Source: CBFHND01 sp965657085 (lineage in GTDB: Bacteria > Pseudomonadota > Alphaproteobacteria > Rhodobacterales > Rhodobacteraceae). Taken from it: a stretch of DNA of 64,000 nucleotides. The stretch is from positions 62,001 to 126,000 of the forward strand of contig CBFHND010000008.1 of the NCBI GenBank assembly GCA_965657085.1, written 5' to 3'. The position numbers were made by a program, and so were the translations under genes. Shown piece after piece: positions 50,059 to 59,038 of this stretch (position 1 is its first letter; each line of letters starts with the position of its first letter). Under the pieces are notes generated by a model, which was given only the letters and a program-made list of their open reading frames with translations, made no database searches and had not been told where the DNA came from.

Positions 50059-51351
50059 ATGGCCAACGTGGTGGTTGTCGGCGCACAGTGGGGCGACGAA
50101 GGCAAAGGCAAGATCGTAGACTGGCTGAGCGAACGCGCCGACGTGATCGCGCGCTTTCAGGGCGGGCACAACGCGGGCCACACGCTGGTCATCGATGGCG
50201 CGGTCTACAAGCTGCATGCGCTGCCCTCGGGCGTGGTGCGCGGTGGCAAGCTGAGCGTGATCGGCAACGGCGTGGTGCTGGACCCCTGGCACCTTCTGTC
50301 CGAGATCGAGACCTTGCGCGGCCAAGGCGTGGAGATCACCCCCGAAACCCTGATGATTGCCGAGAACACGCCGCTGATCCTGCCGCTGCACGGTGAATTG
50401 GACCGGGCGCGGGAATCGCAGAATTCGGTGGCCAAGATCGGCACCACCGGGCGCGGTATCGGGCCGTGCTATGAAGATAAGGTGGGTCGGCGCGTGATCC
50501 GTGTGGCCGACCTGGCCGATGATGCGACGCTGGAACTGCGCGTGGACCGTGCGTTGATCCACCATGACGCGCTGCGCCGTGGTCTGGGCCTTGATCCGGT
50601 GGACCGTGACGGGCTGGTGGCCAAGCTGCGCGAAGTGGCCCCCGGCATCCTGGAATACGCGGCCCCCGTCTGGAAGGTGATGAACGAAAAGCGCAAGGCG
50701 GGCAAACGCATCCTTTTCGAAGGGGCGCAAGGCGCGCTGCTGGACATCGATTTCGGCACCTATCCTTTTGTCACCTCGTCGAATGTGATCGCGGGGCAGG
50801 CGGCGACGGGCGTGGGCATGGGCCCCGGGGCCATCGATTTCGTGCTGGGCATCGTCAAGGCCTATACCACCCGCGTGGGCGAAGGCCCGTTTCCCACCGA
50901 ATTGCTGGACGATGACGGCCAGCGGCTGGGCGAACGCGGCCACGAGTTCGGCACCACCACGGGCCGCAAGCGCCGCTGTGGCTGGTTCGATGCCTGCCTT
51001 GTACGCCAGACCTGCGCGACCAGCGGTGTCAACGGCATCGCCTTGACCAAGCTGGATGTGCTGGATGGGTTCGAGACGCTGAAAATCTGCGTCGGCTACG
51101 AATTGGATGGCGTGCGCATGGATTACCTGCCCACGGCTGCCGACGCGCAGGCGCGCTGCACCCCGATCTACGAGGAAATGCCGGGCTGGAGCCAATCCAC
51201 CGAAGGCGCACGCAGCTGGGCCGACCTGCCCGCCGAGGCGATCAAATACGTGCGCCGCGTCGAGGAGTTGATCGAATGCCCCGTCGCTCTACTTTCCACC
51301 TCACCCGAGCGCGAGGACACCATCCTGGTGCGCGACCCCTTCGCCGACTGA
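50059..51351 (+). CDS. purA: adenylosuccinate synthetase
   Basis: This 430-residue enzyme makes adenylosuccinate from IMP and aspartate with GTP. The P-loop region QWGDEGKGKIVDWL, RFQGGHNAGHTLVIDG, IGTTGRGIGPCYEDK, EGAQGALLDIDFGTYPFVTS and TTTGRKRRCGWFD are all present. ATG 50059 follows GGAG; an extension to 49939 is not conserved. It leads a small unit with the DUF2842 gene and a VOC gene. Confidence 0.97.
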   Translation: MANVVVVGAQWGDEGKGKIVDWLSERADVIARFQGGHNAGHTLVIDGAVYKLHALPSGVVRGGKLSVIGNGVVLDPWHLLSEIETLRGQGVEITPETLMIAENTPLILPLHGELDRARESQNSVAKIGTTGRGIGPCYEDKVGRRVIRVADLADDATLELRVDRALIHHDALRRGLGLDPVDRDGLVAKLREVAPGILEYAAPVWKVMNEKRKAGKRILFEGAQGALLDIDFGTYPFVTSSNVIAGQAATGVGMGPGAIDFVLGIVKAYTTRVGEGPFPTELLDDDGQRLGERGHEFGTTTGRKRRCGWFDACLVRQTCATSGVNGIALTKLDVLDGFETLKICVGYELDGVRMDYLPTAADAQARCTPIYEEMPGWSQSTEGARSWADLPAEAIKYVRRVEELIECPVALLSTSPEREDTILVRDPFAD

Positions 51352-51359
51352 GGAAACAC

Positions 51360-51584
51360 ATGGCTCTGAGCTACAAGGCACGCCGCCGCTGGGCGCTTTT
51401 GATCCTGATCGTGGGCATCCCGCTTTACATCATGGCGGCGGTGACGGTGGTGGGCCTGTTCGAACGGCCAAGCATTCTCGTTGAATTGTTGATCTACATC
51501 GCTTTGGGCGTGGTCTGGGCGTTTCCGCTGAAATTCGTGTTCAAGGGCATCGGTCAGGCCGATCCAGACGCGCGTGAACCGTGA
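51360..51584 (+). CDS. DUF2842 family membrane protein
   Basis: This 74-residue protein has two membrane segments (WALLILIVGIPLYIMAAVTV and LLIYIALGVVWAFPLKFVF) and the DUF2842 pattern ending VFKGIGQADPD. It starts 8 nt after purA, likely cotranscribed with it. The function of DUF2842 is unknown. Confidence 0.85.
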   Translation: MALSYKARRRWALLILIVGIPLYIMAAVTVVGLFERPSILVELLIYIALGVVWAFPLKFVFKGIGQADPDAREP

Positions 51585-51955
51585 GGGCCGGGCCAGCCAC
51601 GCCGATCCTGCGCAGCTTTGACGAAGCCAAGGCGCGTGAGTTTTACGTGGATTTTCTGGGGTTCGAAGCCGAATCTGAACATCGGTTCGAACCGGACACA
51701 CCACTTTACCTGAGTTTGCGCATGGGTGACTGTTCCTTGCACCTGTCTGAACACTTTGGAGATGCATCGCCCGGTGGCGCGATCCGCATCGAGGTCGAAG
51801 ATGTGCACAGCTATTGCGCAGAATTGAATGCGAAACGGTATCGCCATGCCCGTCCGGGCGTGGTGCGCCAGCCATTCGGGGTGGACGAGATGATCGTGCG
51901 CGACCCGTTTTCCAATCGTGTGGTGTTCTTCACGTGTTCGCCGGACAGTGCGTGA
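51581..51955 (+). CDS. VOC/glyoxalase-fold protein, bleomycin-resistance type
   Basis: This 124-residue protein is of the bleomycin-resistance/glyoxalase superfamily, with PILRSFDEAKAREFYVDFLG, SLRMGDCSLHLSEHFGD, GGAIRIEVEDVHSYCAELNA and MIVRDPFSNRVVFFT. The GTG at 51581 overlaps the previous stop (GTGA). The substrate is unknown. Confidence 0.83.
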   Translation: MRAGPATPILRSFDEAKAREFYVDFLGFEAESEHRFEPDTPLYLSLRMGDCSLHLSEHFGDASPGGAIRIEVEDVHSYCAELNAKRYRHARPGVVRQPFGVDEMIVRDPFSNRVVFFTCSPDSA

Positions 51956-52021
51956 CCAAAAGCGAAATGGCGCGCCCCGGTAGGGCACGCCATTGGCGGT
52001 GTCGGTGGTGTTGTTTGTGCC

Positions 52022-54040
52022 TCAGCCCGCGGCGCGCTGATCGGGACGGAACCCGATGTCACCAGATGCGGCAAAGCGGCCGCCGCGGATTTTCTCGATC
52101 TTGCCTGCGCGCAGCAGTTGACCAAAGGACCGCAGGCCATCTTCGCGGCTGAAGTCCGCGCCTTCAACCTGACGCACCTTGGTCATCAGCTGAGGCCGTG
52201 AGAAGTGTTCACGCTCTTCGACAAAGGCAAGATAGGCGGCCGCTGCTTCCAGAAGGTCGGGCAGGCCTTGCGCGCCCATTTCCTCGGCAAACTCGACAAA
52301 ATTACCGGCATCGCTGGCGTCCACCACGGCGGGTTGGCTGGCCACGCGGCGCGGGCGCACAGGACCACGCGCGGCGGCCTGATCTGTGTCTATGCGTTGC
52401 TCGGCCACCAGTTTCAGCGGCGCCGGCCGTCCGGTGCCGGGGCGTTCAACCTGTCCACCCCGTGCGGCAGGACGGCGCGGTTTGACCACGCTGGCCAAAT
52501 CCGTGCGATAGGCGGCGACGTCTTCTTCGTCATCCGATCCGATCCCGTCGTCGGCCTTCTTGGCGGCCACGGCGGCGCGCAGGTGGGCAAAGGCATCGCG
52601 GCGGCGGGTGCCTTCGGGTTCGTCCATTTCGACTTCTGCCTTGGCCATCAGGCGGTCCACATCCTCGTCGTCCGTGGCTGCATCCTGAACGGGTGCCTCA
52701 TCTGACTGGGCCTCAGACCCGGTGTCGATTTCGTCAACGATGTCTGCGTCGTCGTCCGTGCCGGGCAATTCTGCCTCGACTTCGGCGAGTTCGCGCAGCA
52801 GCTCGGCTTCGTCCTCGTCCGAAAGCGAAGACTCGGCGTCATCCTCATCCGACAACTCTTCGAGCTTGCCCTGCGCAATGGCGTCTTCGAGATCAGCACG
52901 CTTGACCTTGACCACACGCGCAACGGCGGGTGCGGCTGCGGGCTGATCGTCTTCATCGCCCATGTCGGACAGGATGTTGCTCAGGTCGGCGTCCAGATCA
53001 TCCTCTTCGTCGTCATCGTCCTGCGCGGTGAGGGTCGTCATGTCATCCTCGTCCTGACGCGCGGGCGCTGCGGCCTCTTCGGGCTGCGCCTCTTGGGACA
53101 GGCGTGCAAGGATCGCCGATACGTCGTCCTCACCTTCAACTTCCGGCTGCGGTTGCAGAACGGCAAGGGTGTCTTCTTGCGCGTCTTCATCCTCGACGGT
53201 CAGGGCCTCGACCTCGTCGTCGGCAGATATCGCGGCTTCCACTTCGGCAATGGCATCGGCACGCACGGCGTCCGCATCTGCCTCGGCTTCAACAGTGTCT
53301 GCGGGCTCATCGTCCGCATCACTTGCAAAGCGGCTGGCGAAATCTTCGGCATGTTCGTCTTCGGAATAGTCGTCGTCGATCTCGTCTTCGTCATCCGCCT
53401 GCGAGACCACGGCGCGGATACGTTCGAGCTTGTCTGCGATGCTGTCAGCCTGCGGCGCGATTGTGGCAGCAGCAACCGGTTCGGCCTCGGGCATGTCTTC
53501 GAGTGCATCTTCGTCTGCGTCGTCTGCGTCGTCTGCGGCGGAGGGGGCGGTGGCAAAGAACGCCTCGGCGCTGTCTGCTTCCACTTCATCTTCGGCGTCG
53601 ATTTCGGGCGCGCGATCCATGGCGACCTCGGCATCTTGCGCAGGGGCTTCTGTTTCGGTGGGCGCCTGATCAGCGACCGTGTCAATTTCAGGTGCCGGTG
53701 TGAAGGCAACAGGGGCAGGGGCCTCGGCCACGGGCGCTGCAGCCGCGACCTCTTGCGTGGTCTCGGGGGCTTCACCCTCCGTCGGGCGCGCGCTCAGGAC
53801 CACACGGCCTTCGCTCAGGCGTCCTTCGACACGGCGTTCAATCTCGCGTTCGGCGATCCGCGCGAGCATCTCGGCGTCGGGTTGCGGCGGTTCCGCCCCG
53901 AAATACCGATCATCTGCGGCAAGATCCCGGAAATACTCTGCAATGGCCTTCATCGTGCCAAAGGAATCGTCAAAGCCTTCCAACGTGCACGAAAACGTGC
54001 CGTAGGAGACGGTCAGGATTTTATTGTTATTATTCATCAT
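52022..54040 (-). CDS. 672-aa acidic low-complexity protein of unknown function
   Basis: This 672-residue protein has three parts. The N-terminus (about 1-75, KILTVSYGTFSCTLEGFDDS then AIAEYFRDLAADDRYFGAEP) looks conserved and folded. Residues about 80-555 are very rich in Asp, Glu and Ala (for example DADDEPADTVEAEADADA), almost certainly disordered. The C-terminus (about 575-672, GNFVEFAEEMGAQGLPDLLE and QLMTKVRQVEGADFSREDGL) is a second folded domain. There is no signal peptide or TM. I recognise the N-terminal motif only as a recurring alphaproteobacterial hypothetical. It may be a cytoplasmic scaffold. Confidence 0.8.
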   Translation of the reverse strand: MMNNNNKILTVSYGTFSCTLEGFDDSFGTMKAIAEYFRDLAADDRYFGAEPPQPDAEMLARIAEREIERRVEGRLSEGRVVLSARPTEGEAPETTQEVAAAAPVAEAPAPVAFTPAPEIDTVADQAPTETEAPAQDAEVAMDRAPEIDAEDEVEADSAEAFFATAPSAADDADDADEDALEDMPEAEPVAAATIAPQADSIADKLERIRAVVSQADDEDEIDDDYSEDEHAEDFASRFASDADDEPADTVEAEADADAVRADAIAEVEAAISADDEVEALTVEDEDAQEDTLAVLQPQPEVEGEDDVSAILARLSQEAQPEEAAAPARQDEDDMTTLTAQDDDDEEDDLDADLSNILSDMGDEDDQPAAAPAVARVVKVKRADLEDAIAQGKLEELSDEDDAESSLSDEDEAELLRELAEVEAELPGTDDDADIVDEIDTGSEAQSDEAPVQDAATDDEDVDRLMAKAEVEMDEPEGTRRRDAFAHLRAAVAAKKADDGIGSDDEEDVAAYRTDLASVVKPRRPAARGGQVERPGTGRPAPLKLVAEQRIDTDQAAARGPVRPRRVASQPAVVDASDAGNFVEFAEEMGAQGLPDLLEAAAAYLAFVEEREHFSRPQLMTKVRQVEGADFSREDGLRSFGQLLRAGKIEKIRGGRFAASGDIGFRPDQRAAG
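53513..53539. repeat. short tandem repeat, 9-bp unit, inside the acidic gene
   Basis: GTCTGCGTC occurs at 53513-53521 and 53522-53530, followed by GTCTGCGGC at 53531-53539. Read on the minus strand it gives Ala-Asp-Asp repeats of the disordered region. Slippage here would change length without shifting frame. Confidence 0.8.
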
Positions 54041-54179
54041 TGGATGCTCGTCCTCTGCGGTGCTGCAACCAAGTGTTTACCAAGCGGCTGAGGGCCAAAG
54101 CGGCCCGAATCTGTGCCTTCCACGGTATCATTTCAGGGCGACATTGTGATCTGTTTCCAAAGAGGGCATTAATCTCGCT

Positions 54180-54869
54180 GTGCAGGCTACAATTGTTCAT
54201 AGTTCGGAACCAGTGACCCTCATCGGCGGCGGAGTCGCGGATGTTGACGACCTGAATGAGGCGTTGGCGCTGGCCCCCACCTGCGTGGCGGCGGACGGCG
54301 GCGCGGCACTTGCCTTGCAGGCGGGTATTGTGCCGCGCGCGGTCATCGGGGACTTTGACAGCCTCCCGCCGAAATTAGCCGATAGTTTGCCGCCTGCCAA
54401 CCTGCACAGGGTTGCCGAGCAGGACAGCACCGATTTCGACAAGGCGGTGCGGGCCATAATTGCACCGGTTATCGTGGCCGTGGGGTTCACGGGCGCGCGG
54501 CTTGATCATCAGCTGGCGGCTTTTCACGTTCTGGCGCTGCATGCGGACCGGCCTTGTGTCTTGCTCGGTGATCGCGAGGTCGTTTTTCATTGCCCCGCGC
54601 AGATTGCGCTGCCGCTTGTGCAGGGCGATATTTCGTCGTTCTTTCCGATGCAGAACGTGGCCGCGCGGTCAACCGGGTTGCGATGGCCGCTGGATGGGCT
54701 GGTCTTTGACCCGATGACCTTTGTCGGCACCTCGAACCGGGCCACGGGGGCGGTTCAGGTCTGGACCGAGCGTCCGGGGATGCTGGGAATTGTGCCGCGG
54801 CGGTATCTGGCGGCGGTCACGCAGGCGCTGGCGTCTGCCCCGCTGCACGGGCCACGGCCCGTTCCCTGA
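54180..54869 (+). CDS. thiamine diphosphokinase
   Basis: This 229-residue thiamine pyrophosphokinase makes thiamine diphosphate. The catalytic core shows AADGGAALALQAGIVPRAVI, GDFDSLPPKL and EQDSTDFDKAVRAI, followed by GFTGARLDHQLAAFH. The C-terminal half is beta-rich (LVQGDISSFFPM). The start is probably the GTG at 54180, with no strong Shine-Dalgarno. The last 53 nt overlap the convergent EamA gene. Confidence 0.87.
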   Translation: MQATIVHSSEPVTLIGGGVADVDDLNEALALAPTCVAADGGAALALQAGIVPRAVIGDFDSLPPKLADSLPPANLHRVAEQDSTDFDKAVRAIIAPVIVAVGFTGARLDHQLAAFHVLALHADRPCVLLGDREVVFHCPAQIALPLVQGDISSFFPMQNVAARSTGLRWPLDGLVFDPMTFVGTSNRATGAVQVWTERPGMLGIVPRRYLAAVTQALASAPLHGPRPVP

Positions 54870-55731
54870 GAACGATATAAAGGCCCGCGGCAATGGTGAT
54901 CAGGATGCCAACCGTGGCCAGCCCATTGGGCAAATCCCGAAACACGACAAAACCGATGGCTGTGGCGACGGGGATTTCAAGGTATTGCATGGGGGCCAGT
55001 GTCGCCCCCGGCGCATAGCGCAGCGACCAGGTCATCAGCAGGTGCGCCAGCGTGCCCATCAGTCCGATGCCCACCAGCAAGGCCCATTCCCGTCCATCCG
55101 GTTCGATCAGCGTCAGCGGCGCAACCGAGCCGTCAAAGATCAATACAAGCGGGATCATCATCGCCACCGCCATCACGCCTGATACCGCCTGCAGGCCCAC
55201 CGGGTCCGTTTCCTTGGCGATCTGGCGTGTAACCAGCATGAACACCGAGAAATTCAGCGCCACGAACAGCGGCAGAAGGGCAGGCCAGCCCACTTCGACA
55301 AAGCTGGGCTGAACCACCAGCAAGGTTCCCACAAAGCCCACCATGCACGCGATCAACCGCCGCCCGCCGACCTCTTCCCCCAACACATATTTGCCCAGCA
55401 GCAGCATCAGGAAAGGCATGACGAAGGCGATGGCCACCGCGTCGGCCAGCGGCAAGTATTGCAGGGCGGTGAACATGGCGCCGATGCCAAGGATATGCAG
55501 AAAGGTCCTCAGGATCGTCAGATACAGAACCCGCCCCTGCATCCGCCACATGCGGCGTGTGAAGTAGACCAGCGGGATCAGGACCATCGCCTGCACCGCA
55601 AAGCGGCAGATCAGCAATTGTCCCAGCGGCACCGACTGCCCCAGCAGTTTGGCCAGTGCATCGCCCACGGGGGCGACCACACAAAAACCGAGCATCAGCA
55701 CGATGCCCAACAAAGGTCTGTCATGTGTCAT
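54817..55731 (-). CDS. EamA/DMT family transporter (copy 2)
   Basis: This 304-residue protein has ten hydrophobic segments in two EamA repeats (first half: DALAKLLGQSVPLGQLLICR to FLMLLLGKYVLGEEVGGRRL; second half from FSVFMLVTRQIAKETDPVGL). Such carriers export metabolites. It is a paralogue of the gene upstream at 55816-56736. Its 3' end overlaps the thiamine diphosphokinase gene by 53 nt, which is long for real convergent genes, but both reading frames look genuine. Confidence 0.87.
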   Translation of the reverse strand: MTHDRPLLGIVLMLGFCVVAPVGDALAKLLGQSVPLGQLLICRFAVQAMVLIPLVYFTRRMWRMQGRVLYLTILRTFLHILGIGAMFTALQYLPLADAVAIAFVMPFLMLLLGKYVLGEEVGGRRLIACMVGFVGTLLVVQPSFVEVGWPALLPLFVALNFSVFMLVTRQIAKETDPVGLQAVSGVMAVAMMIPLVLIFDGSVAPLTLIEPDGREWALLVGIGLMGTLAHLLMTWSLRYAPGATLAPMQYLEIPVATAIGFVVFRDLPNGLATVGILITIAAGLYIVLRERAVARAAGQTPAPA

Positions 55732-55815
55732 TGGCAGACGCTATGCGCGGCCAATGCGCAATGCAACCCAAAGAAGAGTGTCGACTCAATTCAGGCAAAA
55801 CGACGCCGTTGCGCG

Positions 55816-56736
55816 TCAAGGTGCAGGGGCAGGACGTTGGTTCGCGGGATGATCAAGCTGCCGTTCGCGGTGCAGGACATAGAGGCCCGAAGCCACGATG
55901 ATCGCCACACCCAGCAGCGTCAGGCCCGACGGTACGGTGCCAAAGACCGCAAGGCCAAGGCCCGTTGCGGCCACGATTTCAAGATACTGCAAGGGGGCCA
56001 GCGTGCTGGCGGGGGCCAGAGACAGCGCAAAGCTGATCAAAAGGTGCGCCAGCGTCGCCATAACACCTACCCCCAGCATCATGGCAACGGCATAGGCGCT
56101 GGGCCAGGCAGGATCGAGACCGGCGAGCCCACTGCCTTCGGCCATCCACAGCACGGGCAGTGCCAGCACAACCGCCGCCAGTGCGGTCCAGCTTTGCAGG
56201 GCCAGCGGGTGCATGACCTGCGCCATGCGCCGGGTCAGGATCATGTAGAAGGCAAAACAAGTGGCCGTACCCAAAGGCAGCAAAGCCACAGGCCCCACGG
56301 TGGCAAAACTGGGCTGGATCACCAAAAGCGCCCCGCCGAACCCCACGACACAGGCCATGATGCGCCGCGCGCCCACCGTTTCCCCCAAAAGCCACGCGCC
56401 CAACAGGGTCAGCACAAAGGGTTCGACGAAAAAGATCGCGATGGCATCGGCGATGGGCATCGCCCGCAGCGCAGTGAAAAAGAGCCCCGTCGCCACCATG
56501 ATCAGAACCGCCCGCACCGCGTGCAGCGCCCATTCGCGCCCGCGCGGCCAATGCAGCACGCCCATGGCCAACGCGATTGGCACCAGCAGGCTGGATTGCA
56601 GCATGAACCGCGCCGCCGTGACCTGACCGACAGGGATGTCGTGCGGCACAAGCTTGGCAAAGACGTCGATGCCGGGCGCAATCAGGGCGCCAAGGGCCAT
56701 CAGCGTCACCCCCAAACCTATGCTCCCGTTGGTCAT
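55816..56736 (-). CDS. EamA/DMT family transporter (copy 1)
   Basis: This 306-residue protein has ten membrane segments in two EamA repeats (DVFAKLVPHDIPVGQVTAAR in the first; FYMILTRRMAQVMHPLALQS in the second). It shares motif order with the 54817-55731 product, so tandem duplication is likely. The gene starts 30 nt after the sdaA stop. The substrate is unknown. Confidence 0.87.
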   Translation of the reverse strand: MTNGSIGLGVTLMALGALIAPGIDVFAKLVPHDIPVGQVTAARFMLQSSLLVPIALAMGVLHWPRGREWALHAVRAVLIMVATGLFFTALRAMPIADAIAIFFVEPFVLTLLGAWLLGETVGARRIMACVVGFGGALLVIQPSFATVGPVALLPLGTATCFAFYMILTRRMAQVMHPLALQSWTALAAVVLALPVLWMAEGSGLAGLDPAWPSAYAVAMMLGVGVMATLAHLLISFALSLAPASTLAPLQYLEIVAATGLGLAVFGTVPSGLTLLGVAIIVASGLYVLHRERQLDHPANQRPAPAP

Positions 56737-56766
56737 GTGCGGGCGCTGCCGGTTTGCCGTGCGAAA

Positions 56767-58140
56767 TCAGCAGTTCGGGACATTGACTGCCAGCCCACCC
56801 AACGACGTTTCCTTGTATTTCTCGGACATGTCCGCCCCGGTCTGGCGCATGGTTTCGATGCAGGCATCCAATGGCACGAGGTGCGTGCCATCGCCGCGCA
56901 GAGCGAGTGAGGCCGCCGAAACCGCCTTGATCGCGCCCAGCCCGTTGCGTTCGATGCACGGCACCTGCACCAACCCCTTGACCGGGTCACAGGTCATCCC
57001 GAGGTGGTGTTCCAGCGCGATCTCGGCGGCATTCTCGATCTGCTCGGGCGTGCCGCCCATCACCGCGCAAAGGCCAGCGGCAGACATGGCAGCAGCACTG
57101 CCCACTTCGGCCTGACACCCCGCTTCGGCCCCCGAGATCGAGGCGTTGTACTTGACCAAGCCGCCGATGGCCGCGGCGGTCAGCAGGAAATCTTCGACAT
57201 GGGTCTCTGAGGCGCCGGGCACGTGGTCGAGATAGTAGCGCAAAGTGGCGGGAAGCACCCCGGCCGCGCCATTGGTGGGGGCGGTCACGACCTGGCCACC
57301 GGCGGCGTTCTCCTCGTTCACGGCCATGGCATAGACGCTCATCCAGTCGTTGATGGTGTGCGGCGCATTCAGGTTCATGCCGCGTTCGGCCTGCAACGCG
57401 TCGTGGATGCCCTTGGCCCGACGTTTGACCGAGAGACCACCGGGCAGGATGCCATCGGTCGAAAGACCCCGGTCAATGCAGTCATTCATCACCTGCCAGA
57501 GCCGCGCCGTGCCTTTGCGCAGGCTTTCGTCGCAGCCGCGCGAAACCTCGTTGGCGCGCTTCATGTCCGCGATGCTTTTGCCCGAGGTGCCAGCCATCTC
57601 AAGCATTTCGGCAGCGGATTTGAACGGGAAGGGGACCGGCGCGCCCTCGTCGGTGTTCTTGCCTGCGGCCAGTTCCTCTTCGGTCATCACGAAACCGCCG
57701 CCGATGGAATAGAAGACCTGTCGCAGGGTGACATCGCCCTGTGCGTCCGTGGCCATCAGGACCATGCCGTTTGCATGGCCCTCCAGCGGTGTGTCGTAGT
57801 CAAAGACAAGGTCTGTCTTGGGGTCAAACTGCAGATCGCCCAAGCCTTCAGGGTGCAAGGTGTGGGCTTCGGCCAAGGCTTTCAGCGTCGCCTCGGCGCG
57901 GTCATGGTCGTAGGTGTCTGGCACGAAACCCGCGAGCCCCAGAATGGTGGCGCGGTCGGTGGCATGGCCCACGCCGGTAAAGGCGAGCGATCCATGCAAC
58001 GACGCGCGCAATCCCGCGAACTGAAAGGGCGACGCCCGCATCATGTCGAGGAACCGGGCGGCGGCGACCATCGGTCCCATGGTATGTGACGACGAGGGGC
58101 CAATGCCCACTTTGAACATCTCGAAGACGGATAGGAACAT
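56767..58140 (-). CDS. sdaA: L-serine ammonia-lyase
   Basis: This 457-residue iron-sulphur L-serine dehydratase (single-chain type) converts serine to pyruvate and ammonia. It begins FEMFKVGIGPSSSHTMGPMV; cluster cysteines lie in GAEAGCQAEVGSA and TCDPVKGLVQVPCIERNGLG. Length is typical. The GST gene ends one base upstream of its ATG, suggesting cotranscription. Confidence 0.94.
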   Translation of the reverse strand: MFLSVFEMFKVGIGPSSSHTMGPMVAAARFLDMMRASPFQFAGLRASLHGSLAFTGVGHATDRATILGLAGFVPDTYDHDRAEATLKALAEAHTLHPEGLGDLQFDPKTDLVFDYDTPLEGHANGMVLMATDAQGDVTLRQVFYSIGGGFVMTEEELAAGKNTDEGAPVPFPFKSAAEMLEMAGTSGKSIADMKRANEVSRGCDESLRKGTARLWQVMNDCIDRGLSTDGILPGGLSVKRRAKGIHDALQAERGMNLNAPHTINDWMSVYAMAVNEENAAGGQVVTAPTNGAAGVLPATLRYYLDHVPGASETHVEDFLLTAAAIGGLVKYNASISGAEAGCQAEVGSAAAMSAAGLCAVMGGTPEQIENAAEIALEHHLGMTCDPVKGLVQVPCIERNGLGAIKAVSAASLALRGDGTHLVPLDACIETMRQTGADMSEKYKETSLGGLAVNVPNC

Positions 58141-58812
58141 CTAGAGGGCACTTCCTTCGGGTGGATTGGGCATTTGTGGGGCGGTGAACGGATTGAGGCC
58201 AAGCCCCTCGGCGCGGGCGGTTTTTTCCACGGCAGGGATCTGTTGCAGCGCCACGGCAAAGTCCAGCAATCGCGGATGATCCTTCAGGCGAAACCACGCG
58301 GGTCCGCCGTAAATGGGCAGCCATCGCAGCATGGGACCAAGGTAGAATCCCATGGCGCTGGCGCGGCCATCCAGCCAGGGCGCATCCGGCGCATCGGCGA
58401 GGATGCCCAAGGCCCGCGTGATCCGGGTGCGGGCAGGCGCGCGCAGGTCTTCGGGATCGCCGGTGGTGTAAATATGTGGATAGAACATCATGCGCAGGCT
58501 GGGATGCAGGGTGTTGCCCATCCAGACCAACCATTTCAATGCAGCAGCCGCCTCTGCGCCTTGCCTTGGCATCAGCCCATCATGACGCCCCGCCAGATAC
58601 AACAGGATCGCCGACGTCTCGAACAAGATGCCATCGGGCGTTTCCAGTGCAGGGATCAGCCCGTTGGGATTGATCGCGCGATAGGCGGCGCCATGTTGTG
58701 CGCCTGCCGCGCGGTCCACCAGTACGGTGCGGTAAGGCGCGCCCACTTGCTCCAGCGCCAATCGCACGATCAGCGAGGCATTGTCGGGGGCATAGTGCAA
58801 CACGTAGGTCAT
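58141..58812 (-). CDS. glutathione S-transferase family protein
   Basis: This 223-residue GST has the N-terminal thioredoxin-like domain (MTYVLHYAPDNASLIVRLAL, NPNGLIPALETPDG with cis-Pro, LFETSAILLYLA with the glutathione-binding Glu-Thr) and a helical C-terminal domain (LVWMGNTLHPSLRMMFYPHI). The ATG at 58812 removes a long unconserved extension. Its partner substrate is unknown. It is upstream of sdaA. Confidence 0.88.
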   Translation of the reverse strand: MTYVLHYAPDNASLIVRLALEQVGAPYRTVLVDRAAGAQHGAAYRAINPNGLIPALETPDGILFETSAILLYLAGRHDGLMPRQGAEAAAALKWLVWMGNTLHPSLRMMFYPHIYTTGDPEDLRAPARTRITRALGILADAPDAPWLDGRASAMGFYLGPMLRWLPIYGGPAWFRLKDHPRLLDFAVALQQIPAVEKTARAEGLGLNPFTAPQMPNPPEGSAL

Positions 58813-58913
58813 GGCGGGGGTATAGCGCCTGTGCGCCCCCATGACCCGTTCCGAAACCGACCATTCATGCCGGAAAGGTGACGTGACAGGCGGACGCCGT
58901 TCTTGGCGCCGCT

Positions 58914-58932
58914 CTTGGCCCTGCGGGCCAAG
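58914..58932. repeat. GC-rich hairpin upstream of rpiA
   Basis: CTTGGCCC (58914-58921) and GGGCCAAG (58925-58932) form a perfect 8-bp stem with a 3-nt loop in the 226-bp region between the divergent GST and rpiA genes. No T-run follows. Its role is unclear. Confidence 0.55.
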
Positions 58933-59038
58933 TCGCCCCGCCCGCCGTCCCACATGGGGTGCGCGATGGCGCGTCTTGGGGGTCGCGCTTGGGGCTATGC
59001 GCGCCTATAAGGGCGAAAAGACTTGGGGAGTCGCTGCC

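Noticed and set aside
50017..51195. Open frame of almost 400 codons antisense to purA
   Set aside because: His/Gln/Arg-rich shadow of a highly conserved gene.
53513..53539. CRISPR-like or satellite repeat
   Set aside because: Only three 9-bp units within a coding low-complexity region, no spacers.
53093..54091. Gly/Phe/Cys-rich open frame antisense to the acidic protein
   Set aside because: It is the reverse reading of Asp/Glu/Ala repeats.
55459..56910. Long Gln/His/Arg-rich open frame antisense to the EamA genes
   Set aside because: Same reversed-membrane-protein composition; spans two genes and their gap.
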